In this document: positions 37,855 through 49,930 of the stretch, in pieces
Layout: every line of letters starts with the position of its first letter
Numbering within the stretch: position 1 is the stretch's first letter
NCBI GenBank assembly: GCA_013399855.1
Contig: VXAY01001953.1
Span: 1,056,664 to 1,120,663 of the forward strand
DNA length: 64,000 bases
Direction of reading: 5' to 3'
Source: Oxyruncus cristatus
Lineage: Eukaryota; Chordata; Aves; Passeriformes; Cotingidae
Program-made: the position numbers and the translations under genes
The notes under the pieces: generated by a model
What the model was told of the DNA's origin: nothing
The model's database searches: none
What the model saw: only the letters and a program-made list of their open reading frames with translations

Positions 37855-38265
37855 TTGAGGCCCAGCAGGCACCCACAACCTTGGTATTCCTTTCCATCTT
37901 CCCTCTGGGCTCCCTTCACCCTGCCCACACCAGAACCCCATGTCACCCCTCAGAACTGTCAGCACCTGCTCCAGTCATGCCACAGCGGGGCTGGTCTCCT
38001 GCTCCCACAGCACTGCCCTGCACGGCCATGCCCATGCCTGGTGCTCCCATCCACACGCCCGTGTCCAAGCCTGGTCTTGGTCTATCCCTGCCCTCAGGGA
38101 GATGCTTGATGCCCTGCTCCTGGTCAGGGTGGTGGGATACGTCCTGGCTGCCAGGCCCCGATGTGATGGAACCCCTGGGGAGCCCCAACCACTCCTGACC
38201 GTGGATCACAGGGAGCTGTGTGTCCCTCACAGCACCCAGACAGACACTGATGTGACATTGTAGCC
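37855..38265 (-). repeat. GC-rich unclassified repeat, family C copy 1
   Basis: A roughly 410-bp GC-rich island lies in AT-rich DNA. On the minus strand, 38184-38141 (GGCTCCCCAGGGG, CACATCGGGGCCTGGCAGCC, AGGAC) aligns with 60243-60284 on the + strand (GGTTCCCCAGGGG, CACATGGGCAGAGCCTGG, TAGCCAGGAC). Weaker matches continue through GGGATAGACC.../GGGACAGGCC... and TGGATGGG. The two are therefore copies of one dispersed family in opposite orientation. Overlapping open frames on both strands (95-112 codons, Pro/Ser/His-rich) result from GC content, not from a gene. I cannot assign a known family. Confidence 0.55.
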
Positions 38266-41094
38266 CCAGGAAACTAATTAAACCAGAACTTATTATAACT
38301 TTGAGACTGTCATTTTCATAGGAAAAGTGGTGTGCGGTGTTAAGATTTCTGTCATGAAAGTATCTACTGAGAAATTCTGTGGGGTTAGTAGCCCTACCAG
38401 AAGTCTTACCTTATTTTCTTTCATTTTTCACAAGTTCCCTCTTCTTTTTTAAATTATCAGTTGTGCAGTTCAATTAGGCATTTTTTTATTACATATGTGG
38501 ATAAAAAAGGTTGGTCTACGAGAGAAAGAACAAAAATGGACTATTAATTTATTCCAAAACAATTATTGTAAAATTACATTGAAGCTATTCATTGTTCATA
38601 ACTTGCACTGAGAGTTAGAATTATTTATAGAATATTACAATGTCCTTAACTTCAAAAAAATTGTAGAGACAGTCATTGTACAATTCAAAGTTTTCCTTCT
38701 TTTTTTCCCACTATTTCCTCTGGGGAAAAAAATTAAAAAAGGAATAAAGAGCCTTGACTTTTTCCTGAAATTTCAAACAGATCCAGCACAGAAATTACTT
38801 TAATTTTTACCAGAGAGCTCTGAGAATTTTAGGTTTAGACACAGGAAATACACTTCCCAGTTTGGTCAATATGTCTGTCATTTCCAGTCATAAAAATTAT
38901 AACGAGAATTAACTTTGAGAACCATATAAGTGATTCCTTTACTTTCAAATTAACTATGTTCCAACTGTTCCTACCAAATATTTGTTAAATCTGTCATTAA
39001 TAACCTCCTGTAATAGAAATGTGTGGGGATTTTTGTTTGTTTGTTTGGGGGGTTTTGTTTGCTTTTTTGTTTTGTTTTTTGTTTGTTTGTTTGTTGGTTG
39101 GTTGGTTGGTTTGGGGTTTTTTTGTATGTGTTTTTTTTTTTTCCCCCCTGTGGACACTAAGAATAAACTACTCCCTTCTTCTTTGCAACAAACCCTTATT
39201 CATACAAACTATGACCTTAGTCTTCTACAGATTAAACAGTCCTCATACCTGCAGTCATTCTTTGTAGGTCATGTTTCCTGTACTTCTGCATGTTTTTGTT
39301 ACATGCTCTCTGGTTTATGAGCAAAGAGGAACTTTTTTTTCCCTTTCAGTCTTATGAGCAACACTCCTGTTTATGCAATGCAGCACTTGTCCCCCTTTCT
39401 GCTGCACTTTGACATTGTCTGCTCTATTTTTGGATTAGAAACTGTCAAAGACACACTAAAGAACCTTGCTCAAACCTGTCTGTCATTTTGATGGTTAACC
39501 TCTGATTTAGACAGTTTGTAGAATTTTCCATCAAACTTTACTCCTACTCTATCACTTCTTTGCTTTGTGCCTTGTGTCCTAAGAGTTATTGTAAGGCCAC
39601 CCGAGTCAATCTTAAAAGTTAGAAAGAGAGGGTGAGTTATACTTCTCGTTACCCATAGGACCTATTTTGTATTGGTTTGTTTCCAGTTGCATTGCTCTGA
39701 AGCGACCTGTTCTTAACACTGTCTTTGGTTTTCCAAAGACTATAAATAGATCAGTTGATGATTTTCTTTTTCCAGTGCACTTCTGGGAACTAAGATTAAA
39801 CTCCATGATCAGGAAGCTTGTTCCCTCTCTCTCTTCTGCTTTATCTCTCTTCCAGCACCCTCCCCCATTTTTTAAAGCTGCATATTATGTTCTTCCTATT
39901 CTGCTCTGAAAATCCCAACTGTCCTTCAAGACTTTTCAAAGGTAATAGCACATGGTTTTGACATTCCTTTAAAAAATTCTTTCTTCCTCTAGGTGAATTT
40001 CATTACATTTAGTAGTTTGAAGGGAGCCAGTTGTAACTGTATGAACACCAGTGTTAAAAATGGGGCGTGGGGAATGCCTCCTCAACTCATTTGAATATTG
40101 TGCATAACTCTTGGATAATCTTGAATCTTAACAGAAGTTGGAAACCAAGGTGCGATTTTGCAACCACAGAAAAGCTTTCCCTACTCAATGAGAGCACAAG
40201 ATCCATAGGTCGCTGAATTCACAATGCAGTGGGAGCTGTGAGCCAGAGCTGGTGAGCCAGTGCTGGGAACATCTGAGAGGAATGGTACTGCTCATCAACC
40301 AGATTGCCTCTGGGGTGCAATTTCATGATTAGCTTCAGTCTGCTTAAACCACACTGATGTGAAAAGAGATAATTCAGCCCTACCCCTGTGTGTCTTTGGG
40401 GAGCAAGTGCAGGACTTCTCTTTTAGAAAAACTGTGGTCTTATGATGATATGAACTGACTAAACCAAACAGTAAGAAAGTGAGGCTCTCAAACTACTGTT
40501 TTCCACTGTAATAATAGTGAAATAATTTTTGCTGAGTTCCTCTAGAAATGTTGTATGCAGCCATCTCTCCTTCTCCCTTCCTCTTAGGCACTGATAAGGC
40601 AGACAGCTGCATGCTATCACACCTGGATACATATTAATGCTCATATGTTAATTCAGCAGTGTGAGGATGGCTGGTGTACTCACATCAGCAGAAAGCTTTC
40701 TGAAGATGAAATACTATTAGCTGTTAGAGGAGAGGGTCGTGACTTCATTGTCACATCAAAAAACAGAGAATACCCACTTAGCTAACAGATATGTTCTCCA
40801 GATTTAGTTTCTTATATGTTTAATCTATTAAATCATGTACATGATGATGTGTACATTTGAAGGGTGATTAAACCCTTGTTTGGTATGAATTTGTGCAAGA
40901 AAAAGCAAAGAAAAATTAATGATCCCTTTAATGTGTAGCAGAATAAATGACAGTATCAGAATACGTGCTAGCAAAGCCAATATCTTTTTCCTTTCTGAAA
41001 TAAATGTAGCAGTATCTACACTTGGACCACTCAACTGGAAAGCAGATTTACAGAAAAGTGCAAGGAAGTCTTATTGGATACAAAATTAAAAATA
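38266..41094. other. Non-coding stretch with a T/G-rich tract
   Basis: No gene recognised. The main feature is the T/G-rich tract at 39031-39142. Open frames at 38982-39320 (+) and 38954-39157 (-) are products of that tract. Confidence 0.55.
39031..39142 (+). repeat. T/G-rich low-complexity tract with a G-quadruplex-like core
   Basis: GTTT units pass into GGTTGGTTGGTTGG at 39096-39109 and GGGG at 39113-39116. Evenly spaced GG pairs with TT loops could form a two-quartet G-quadruplex. Similar T/G or A/C tracts recur at 10718, 53203 and 59937. Confidence 0.9.
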
Positions 41095-41605
41095 AACCGG
41101 CATTGTACCCCTATGGCAAAGTCAGCTAATAGTATCCAGGGCTGGATTAAGCAAAGGACTACCAGCATGTCAAGGGAGATAATTCTCCTCCTCTACTCAT
41201 CACTGGTAAGACCACACCTGGAGTCCTGTGTCTAGTTCTGGGCTCCACAGTACAGCAAGGTATGGCTCTGGTGACAAAAGAGTCCAATGAAAGGGCCACA
41301 AAAATGATGAAGGAGCTTTTCCTGTGAGGAAAGGTTGAAAGACCTCTGACTATTTAACCTACAGAGAAAAGGGCTTGGGGAGGTTTTCTCAGTATGTAAT
41401 ACTACCTGGAGGAAGGATCTAAAGAAGGCAGAGTCAGGCTCTTCTCAGTGGTTCCCAGTGACAGGACAAGAGGCAATCAGCACAAGCCAAGATGCCGAAG
41501 GTTCCGTCTGAATAATAGGAAAGCTTTACTGTGAGAGTGATCAATTACTGGCACAGGTTTCCCAAGGAGGTTGTAGAGTCTCAATCCTTAGAGTATTTTC
41601 TTGTA
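41095..41605 (+). mobile_element. CR1 LINE fragment (ORF2 C-terminus and start of 3' UTR)
   Basis: The segment includes CTCCTCTACTCATCACTGGT, AAGACCACACCTGGAGTCC, GTTCTGGGCTCCACAGTACA, and the later GGTTCCCAGTGACAGGACAA and CACAGGTTTCCCAAGGAGG, all in CR1 order on the + strand. The element fades near 41605 before the terminal ATTCTATG repeat, so the 3' end is missing or too decayed to see. Frameshifts are numerous. Confidence 0.9.
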
Positions 41606-43577
41606 TGTACCAGTATAAAGAAAAACCCTGAAGCCACAGGAATTGTTTGTGAAGAACGAGTTACTCTACAGTGACATAGTGACCTCAGAAGAGGTGATGG
41701 TTGGGTTCTTTTCACCACTTTTTTTAGGTCTAACGGGTGTGCTGTTTACAAGGTAGGTCCACTAGATGGCACACTGTGCTTCAAAATAGTAATTTTTTTT
41801 TACAGTTTATATTACAAGATTTTAACAACCTAAAACCTTGCATTTTAAAGACTTAGAGCAGCAGAAGATAGACACACATAATATAACCAGCCATTAATGA
41901 ATCAAATGTAGCAACTATGAAGCTGTCACTATTGCTAAAATTTACAGAGATACACAGAACCAGAATGATTGTAACTGTACCACTTTAGTACTTAGAAAGT
42001 GTCACTGAACTCAGTAAGGTAAGAATTATACCATTCTAATGCTGCAGAAATTCCAAAGATTTCTGAGCAAAATTCTTACATTGTTTAGACTTCAATAATC
42101 TACCATTAAACAAAATTACATGTAAAAACGAAGAATCATGAAATCCTTCTAATTAAGCTACACTGAACCTTCATTCTATTGTATTTATGGACTCCTTAAA
42201 TTATGTCCCACTATTTTGTAATTCTATGATGCAGAATTAAGAGCTAGAAAATCAATTTTATTTGTAAGCGCTCAGTTAAATCAAGGTGATAATTTGCTTT
42301 CCCAGTACATATAAATGTAAAATTTTGTTTTCTTACAAGTGTGAAGCCCAAATTACTACTCTTTAAAAGTTTACCATTTAAGTTATGTAGTTCTAGCCGT
42401 AAAAATTGCTAACATAATTCCTGAGTCATTACTCTGCAGAGAGGTTCTGTATGTGTTACAGATAACAGCCAGAGATAATGGAAGCACTCATCTGAACAGG
42501 AGCACTCATACTGGGAGGATTCTTCAACCCAGTGGGGAAGTAACCGAACAAACTATAACACAGGGTAAGGAGGGTAAGGCTACATCAAACTCTTCCAGTA
42601 GGAAGATCAGGATCATGAAAGTCTGAACAGGCACGGTAGAACAACCCAAGAAGAAACAAAAAAGAAGAGAAAGATTTCTAAAGGATATAAAAGCCTGAAA
42701 TGAAGTTTTATGGGGAACTTGAAAGGAGGAAGCCTAAGGAATGAAAAAATAAAATTTAATTTAGAAGCCAAAAAAAATTCCAAAACCAAAACCAAACCCC
42801 TTTCGTAAACAGCTTAGCTTGAGATGGAGTCATTCTTCTTCAAGGTTCCACTTAATTTACAGAGTTACCTCAGAAAGGGAGTTTCCAGTTAATCCTGACC
42901 CTTCCTAAAATCCCAAAACTCTACTTTTCCATTTCCTTTTCTTTGTTATTATGGAACTACATGTAATGTCAACGTATTTTAGTTCAGTTTCACTCATGGA
43001 AAAGATAAATTCAAGGGAAATACAAAATATCTATCATACTATGTCTTCTCTGTTCAGAGGAGGTTCTTTAAGTGAGATTCTCTTTTAAAGAGTATCTTCT
43101 TAAAAAAAAAATACCCTTTCTGTCTCCCAAAAATATTCAAATATTCAATACATGGATTTCTACATGAAGTGTAGTGGCTATCCTGGAACAACAACAATAA
43201 AATCTGGCCTTGCAAGTGAAATCAAAACTTGAGGATCTTTGGCTTGGTTTTGGTCCTCTGTTCTGCCACAGTCAGTAATGGATATTTGAAAGCTGGACTG
43301 AGGCTTTAGTCTCATTTTATATTTCCAGTGGCTTCAGTAACTTTACACAGATTTTATTTAAATCAACATTTATAGAAGTTTGATTCTGGAAGTGAGTGGG
43401 AATTACATGATTTTAGTTCTATTTCAGCTCGAGGAAAAAAAGTGACTAAACTAATCTTGAAAATAATTGGAAAAATCCATAGAGGTCATGATTAAGTTTG
43501 TACAGAAAAAAATCTAGGTTCTGAATGAGTGTCAGAAATATGAATCACTTGATATCACATAGGTTTTAGGGATTTTA
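41606..43577. other. Unique AT-rich non-coding stretch
   Basis: No gene or recognised repeat. Open frames are at most about 60 codons. Confidence 0.6.
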
Positions 43578-44300
43578 TGCTGGTTTAAAAGTAAACTGGT
43601 GGGAGAAAGGAACCCAGAAGAGATAAGTCAGAGCTACAATTTACTAAAAATAAATTACAATAGATGTAACAATACAGAGAAAAACTGGTTTTAACCCAGA
43701 AAACCAGATGTATAACCCAGCCCCCTGGGACAAGAACAGAACAGTGTTCCTTGGCCACTGTGCTGAGCACCACATGGCCAGACTGGGTGCAAGGTAAAAG
43801 GAAAGGAAAACCTGTTGGTCCAGACGATGTTGGCAGTTCTACTGAGATAACGATGGCAGTTCTGTCGAGAGTGGCAGTGGCAGACCTGTTGGAGTTCTGG
43901 TTCTCCTCTAGATCCTGAGGAGTAGTATCAGAAGTTGCAAACCCCAAAGGGTTGCTCAGGTTCAGGTGAGAATGTCTAGTACCTCCTCCAAGCCAGGGAG
44001 TTTCACAATGGGTGATTTAACTCTGTGAGTCATGGGATATTTTTGGAGTCTTTGATGATCGAAGTGTTGCAGCTGCCGATTGTGTCAGTCCAGTACAGCC
44101 CATTAGCGGAGGTGACCCCTCAGGTTGGGTGTGAAGGTGTTAATTCCTCCCCAGAGGAGAGTTATCACAGCTGACTCATTAGCTGTGCCCTGGGCAGCTG
44201 CTGCAAAGGATCCATTATTAACAGTCCATCAGAAATTACACAGAGGGTGTAAATACCCAGGTTTGGTTATATCCACATAGTAATAAACTGGTCCTGGCCC
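43578..44300 (-). mobile_element. ERV-like dispersed repeat, probable minus-strand LTR
   Basis: Read on the minus strand, the right part holds an ATTTATTTTTAGTAAATTGT run, CTTATCTCTTCTGGGTTCC and a final TTTAAACCAGCA, echoing the 3' end layout of avian LTRs (…TTAAACC...CA). The left part contains the order CAGCTGACTCATTAGCTGTG, CCCTGGGCAGCTGCTGC (plus-strand reading), which I remember from a common avian repeat. The outer boundary near 44300 is uncertain and no target duplication was found. The 120-codon minus-strand frame 43585-43947 lies inside it and is not a gene. Confidence 0.45.
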
Positions 44301-44605
44301 CTGTAAATAGGATAGATGTATAGAACTACTTATCTTGTTGGGAAATACAAAACCCACTTCTTTCTGCACAAACAGCTAGGTATTCAGATATAGGTATTCC
44401 TAAACGTGAGTTTTGATTTTACAATAAATGACACCACAAGATCTTGATGTTTGCAATGTTTGTCTTTTGGTTTCTGTTTTTATTAGGAGTTGCTGAGTTC
44501 AGTAATCTGATGGAGGCAAGGCTGCTCTAGCTCCGGCTTCCCAGGTCCAGCTAGAGGAGAAGTTGAGCACACCTTCCCAATAGGGCCACATGCAAACACA
44601 CATAT

Positions 44606-44712
44606 AGAATCATAAAATCACAGCATATCCTAAGTTAGAAGGGACTGACAAGGCTCATAAAAGTCCAGCTCCTGGTCCTGTACAGGACTGCCCCAAGAAT
44701 CACACCACATGG
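44606..44712 (-). mobile_element. CR1 LINE 3' tail, minus strand
   Basis: AGAATCATAAAATCACAGCA is followed by TAAGTTAGAAGGGACTGACA and the GTCCTGTACAGGACTGCCCC and AAGAATCACACCACATGG block. It is the reverse complement of the last ~110 bp of CR1, of the same subfamily as the copies at 18968 and 33945. Confidence 0.9.
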
Positions 44713-44915
44713 AATACATATATACATGCTTACATACCTGGCCAGAAGGATCAATACAGACAAAAGACACGGCACTCACACAAACGTGAATGACACTGAT
44801 GTCCTCATTATCTTTGTCTCTCTGGCTGATCGAGGAAAAGGATAGCAACTGACCTCAGATACTCAGCCCACCCTGTAGGTGCCCCCTCGATACCCTAGTT
44901 TTCAATTACCTCATG

Positions 44916-44954
44916 CGCACACACATACACCCAGACACACACACACACACAAAC
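44916..44954. repeat. CA dinucleotide microsatellite
   Basis: An interrupted (CA)n run, GCGCACACACATACACCC followed by an uninterrupted stretch of about ten CA units. Confidence 0.92.
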
Positions 44955-47900
44955 AGGTTTCTCAGTTGATCCCACCAGATCTTACTGCATCTGCAGAGCA
45001 GTTAGAAAATAGTCATAGAGTTTAATGAGGAGTGTAATAACCAGGCACACTAGCACAGTGCAGGGATCAGGTGCAGGGCATGGCCACTCAAGCGCATGGA
45101 TCAGCATCTGTTTACATGACTGACCCCTCTTACCCTCTTTGCCCTCTATTTTTATATTTGTTTCTCTCCAAATCATCTTGATCCCTCCCTTTCCAACCTT
45201 TGATTCGTTCCCTGTCATTCCATACTAAGTCTAGTGAAATACAAAATTACTTCTCCCTTGCACCCCAAAATTAACCCTGTAGCACTAGATAGTAATACCA
45301 CTCAGTCGGCAAGGCGATCTGCAGAGCCACTCCTCTGACCCATGGTGGTAAGTTTCTCTCCCAGCCCATGAGGCCGAGGCTTTTCTGGAACATCTGGGAA
45401 ACAAGCCAGGGCAGTGACTTGTCTCTTTGATTAGAATATTGCTGTTTTTCCTCTGAAATCCTTGTTGTTTGTGGATTCTTCTTGAACCTTTAATCACATA
45501 ACCTAACAGTTTCAAAATGGTTCTTCTCTTAAGGAAACAATAGAAATATATTTGACTGTTTAGAACCATATATCCTGTTTTTCAGTACATCTGGAATAGT
45601 ATACACTGAATGTGTGCATGGGGGGAAAAAACCTATCAAACCACAAAAATTTATATATTTTAAGATCCCTGTCTGCTCCTCTATTCAGGTCTCTTGAAAT
45701 CTGTATTCATTCAGCATTCCAGCCAGGATAGATTTTTATTGCAAACACTGACTACAATCTCTTTCAACTATTTCTTAGGTAATGAAATTTTCTACATTCG
45801 ATTTTGATAGTAATGGGTTCTAATTTAACCATTTAAGAGTAAAGCTGCTTTTTCTTTAGACTGCTTTATGGAGTCCAGTATATTTAGCAAGCTCCATCTT
45901 TTTATATGCACTCTAGTCTCCAGAGTATTTTAGACGTTATGAGATCAGCAGACGTTAAATGTTCACAGTCTCCTAGCATTTTATTACACTGGGTCCATTT
46001 CCTAAGACGATTTCTCCATTTGCCACTGATCTGTTGTTCATTGAACAGCAAAGAAGTAGTCTTATTGCAGCTTGGTGTGTAAATGCTGCTTTAGTGATTG
46101 CAGAATGGATATCCTTGGTTGAATTGCCAAGGAAATTGAAATCCCACTGGTCAGCAGGTCTTTTTCTTAAACCAAGGGCTCTCCTGCTCTTTTGGAATTG
46201 CTTTTCACCTTGATCATGGTACTTTGTATATCTTTCCTCTGAATATGCATTCCTCTGTTTCTGCTTACTCATGTTTCTTCCAAATACAGAAATAATTTCA
46301 GAAATATACCTGAAACTTGCTTTACAGACCTTCAAAGGCATTTAATTGTCTCCCTAAATTCCACTGTGAATTTTATGAAGCTCGATCACTAGCATTAAAA
46401 TTTTTGGCATAACAGATTTCTAAGTTCAGCAGATTGGATCACAGCTGGCGCTGGTATTTTACAGTCTTCAAACAGTGTGCTTTCTCTAGTATTCTAATAA
46501 ATATACATGTGTTCCCACAACCAATGAAAGGATGTATAAATAAATAAAAATCCTAGCAAATGCAGGCTTAGGAAGAAACCATCTTCCATTTTGTGTATCT
46601 TTTCACTTGTAACATACTTCCTATTATTTTCTGCCTTTGATGAATTGCAGTCCTGCATCTTTTTCCTCCTCATGCTGTACTGAGCCACAATTTACAACTG
46701 TGAAAAAAATAGTACAGCAAACAGGATGCATTGTTTTCTGCCAGTATCTCCCATTCTTTATTGCTACAGCAAGAGTTCATTCTCAAACAAGTTAATAAAA
46801 CTTCAGAGGCTCTGTCACTTGACTTATTGGTCTTTTAACCATGTGGAAATTCATTATAATCTATTCAGGAAGAAAATCTGTTTAGTTTTGGCAACTACTT
46901 CTTTGACTAAATCAGCTGATATTCATCTGGAAACTTGTCTATCATTTTCATTCAAATCTGAAACTTCTCTTTTGTGTGCTATTACCAGACAATCCATATG
47001 TTGATATCCCTTTGTTTATCCATAATAACACGTTATAAAGCTTATTTTCCTCACTCAGTTAAAAACTTCTTTGAGTATGGGTGCAAGAAAAGTCTGTGAC
47101 AATTATTAAGTTGGTGGACTATTCTACAGCCTGGAGCAAAGTGGTATGGCATATGGGATGTTCACATACATAAATTCTTAAAATAGGATGGTCCATTACT
47201 TGTCACAGGCTTTGGCAAGGAGTGTTTCCCGTAAGTGTTTCTACCTACTTTCAGGCAAAACTCTTTAACACAACACCCAAGATACACTTACTATTCATCT
47301 GCCTGCCAGCTACCTCCTGTGACTGTGCATCTAGGCAATTTACTGTGAGGTGGTAAACCTGGAAGTGTAATGCTGGGTTATTGTGTCATCAATGTCAGGA
47401 CATTGCAGTGTCATCACTGCATTCTGCCCCTTGAACAAACTCTGCTGGTAAATCACTCCAGCTGTCATGATCCATAAGATTTCATCCCTCCAGGCTTTGC
47501 ACACCCAGAGTACAATTTTATAAGATCATTGTCTATCTAGAGGAAGCTTCACTACTTTTGTCACAAAATTTTACGAAGTGGCACCTTCTAGCTTACCCTA
47601 GGAAAAGACAAACCAAAAAAAAAAAAAAAAGGAATGTCTATGCCCCTCATGTGAGCTGTCTTTGTCTCTCCTTGCTGAACTTTGGCACCTTTAAAAAAAG
47701 CTCCTTTCTTGATGAGGAAGACGGTCAGTTCATATGCATATGCAGCTGTTTAGAGAATCAATTTTTTGCAAAAGATAATGGCTCTGGTGTTTACCACTGC
47801 TGTCCCACCTGTGTTCTGAATGTGGCATACTGCTCAGTGAGATACTTCATTACTATTCAGAATATTCACTTGTGCCGCTGCTTTGTCATCAGTAGTTGCC

Positions 47901-48172
47901 ATAATCTATAGAGACTGTCTATGGAAAATATGACCACAGCACATTTCTTTTTTTTTTGATAGGATAAGACATGGATGGGTTTGCTTGCAGGGACCATGAT
48001 TTTTTCAACACCATTATTGGATTTTTGTGAAATGAAACACTGCAGTGGAAATTGAAAACAGATTGTTTGTTATTTCATTTCTATCAATAAACATACACAT
48101 GCACAAGTGGCAATAGGTGCTAAATGTGGTATGTTATTCATTATCTCAGTGTTACTATGTGTTTCTTTTCAC
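44955..48172. other. Non-coding stretch, no gene supported
   Basis: No repeat recognised. Open frames of 122 codons (45973-46341 -) and 117 codons (47558-47911 +) exist, but neither has a recognisable domain, and the second runs through a poly(A) tract. A perfect TGCAGTG/CACTGCA hairpin lies near 47405-47422. Confidence 0.5.
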
Positions 48173-49930
48173 TCATAGAATCATAGAATTGTTTGTGTTG
48201 GAAAAGACCCTTAAGACTCAGTCGAGCCATTGACCCAGTGCTACCAAATCCACTACTAAACCGTGTCCTCAAGTGCCATCATCTACATGTCTTTTAAATG
48301 CTTTCAGGGATGGTGACTCCAGCTGGGCAACCTGTTCTAATACTTAACATTTCCATGAAGGAATTGTCCGTAATACCTAATCTAAGCCTCCCCTGACACA
48401 ACGTAGGTCCATTTCCTCCTTTCGTGTCACTTTTATCCAGGAAGAAGAGACCAATCCCTACTTCATGCAGCTTGCTTTAAGGTAGTTGTACAGAGCAATA
48501 ATCTCGCCCATGAGCCTCCCTTTCTCCAGGCTAAACAACCCCACCTTCCTCAGCTGCTGTTTAGAAGACTTACTCTCTAGACCCTTCACCAGCTCTGTTG
48601 CCCTTCTCTGGACTTGCTCCAGGACCTCAATGTCTTTCTTGGAGTGAGGGGTCCAAAACTGGACACAGGATTCAAGGTGCAGCCACACCAGTGCCATATA
48701 CAGTTAGATAATCACTGCCCTGGCCCTTATGATACACCACTTATGATACAGGCAAGGATGTTATTGGCCTTTTTGGCCACCTGGGCATTCTGCTGGCTTA
48801 TGTTCAGCTGGCTGTCAACCAAGACTCAAGGTTCTTTTACATCAGGAATCTTTCCAGACACACATCCCCAAGCCTGTTTTGCTGCATGTGGTTGTTGTGA
48901 TCCAAGTGCAGGACCCATAACTTTGCCGTGTTTGAACCTCACTGATCCAGCCTGTAAAGATCCCCATGCAGAGTCTTCCTACTTTCCAGCAGATCAACAC
49001 TCCCACCCAACTTAGTGTCATCTGCAAACTCAATGGGTGTGCACTCGATGCCCTTGGTCAGATTGTTGATAAAGATATGAAACAAAACTGGTCCCAACAC
49101 AGAGCCCTGGGGAACTCAACTAGTGACTGGCCACCAACTGGATTTAACTCCATTCAACACCACTATCTGGGCCCCAGCCATTCAGCCAGTCTTTAACCTG
49201 GAAAGAGTACTGCTGTCCAAGCCGTAAGCATCTGGTTTCTCCAGGAGATTCCTGTGGGAGACAGTGTCAAAGACATACCTAATGTCTAGGTAGACAGAAT
49301 CCACAGACTTTCCCTCATCCATAAAGTGGGTCACCTTGTCATAGGAGATCAGGTTGGTTAAGCAGGACCTGCTTTTATAAACCTATATAAACCTGGGTCT
49401 GATCCCCTGGTTTTCTTGTGTGTGATGGCACTCAAGATGATCTTCTCTGTGACCTTTCCTGGCACTGAGGTCAGGCTGATAGGCCTGTAGTTCCCCACAC
49501 CCTTCTTCCAGCCTTCTTGTAGACAGACATCATATGTTCTAACTCCCAGTCGGCTGGGACCTGCTCAATTAGCCAGGGCTGCTGATAAATAATGGAAAGT
49601 GACTTGGTGAACACTTTGGCCAGTAGCCACATAGACCTGTATGTATCAAAGTGGTGTAGCATGTAGCTGATCATTTCCCTTTGTATTATGGGAGCTTTGC
49701 TCTGTGTTTCTGTTTTCCAGCTTAGCAGGATGAGCATCCAGAAAACAAGTGGACTAGATATTAAAAACTGAGTAAAAAAAAAATTAGGTACGTCAGCCTT
49801 TTCTGCATCCTTTGGCAGTATGTTTCCACCCACATCTAATAAAGGATTGGGGGTCCCCTTATTTCTCCTTTTGTTGCTCATGTATTTATAGAAACATTTT
49901 TATTGTCTTTTACAGCAGTAGCCAGATCTA
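48173..49930 (-). mobile_element. CR1 LINE, 3' ~1.75 kb, minus strand
   Basis: The most complete CR1 in the window. The tail is at the left (ATAGAATCATAGAATTGT, then GTTGGAAAAGACCCTTAAG). Moving right, the 3' UTR, the ORF2 C-terminus, the polymerase domain and part of the endonuclease-polymerase linker follow, to about 49930 where similarity is lost (5' truncation). It belongs to a different subfamily from the 44606 copy, judging by the tail, and its linker matches the ORF2 fragment at 63541-64000. Confidence 0.94.
48458..49881 (-). pseudogene. CR1 ORF2 relic: linker, reverse transcriptase, C-terminal domain
   Basis: On the minus strand the linker and polymerase start lie at 49881-49471 (NKRRNKGTPNPLLDVGGNI, later KSLSIIYQQPWL and VPADWEL). 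The active-site motif reads FADD (TTTGCAGATGAC on the minus strand) at 49028-49017, followed by TKLGG. The C-terminal piece is an open 79-codon frame at 48697-48458 with [33 protein letters not shown] and [20 protein letters not shown], the standard end of CR1 ORF2. Several frameshifts separate these pieces, and part of the linker near 49640 is missing (the usual GPDG-type segment is absent). Not functional. Confidence 0.93.

Noticed and set aside
37771..38263. Four overlapping 95-112 codon frames on both strands
   Set aside because: High GC lowers stop frequency on all frames; the region is a dispersed repeat, not a gene.
43578..44300. A matching target duplication for the ERV-like repeat
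   Set aside because: ATTTTA occurs both before 43578 and near 44418, but the second is not preceded by the expected terminal dinucleotide.
45973..46341. 122-codon minus-strand open frame
   Set aside because: Reads more protein-like than most but matches no family I know and has no neighbouring exon-like frames. A conservation test would be needed before calling it.
47558..47911. 117-codon + strand frame with a Lys run and Cys-rich end
   Set aside because: The Lys run is a poly(A) tract and the cysteines show no zinc-finger spacing.
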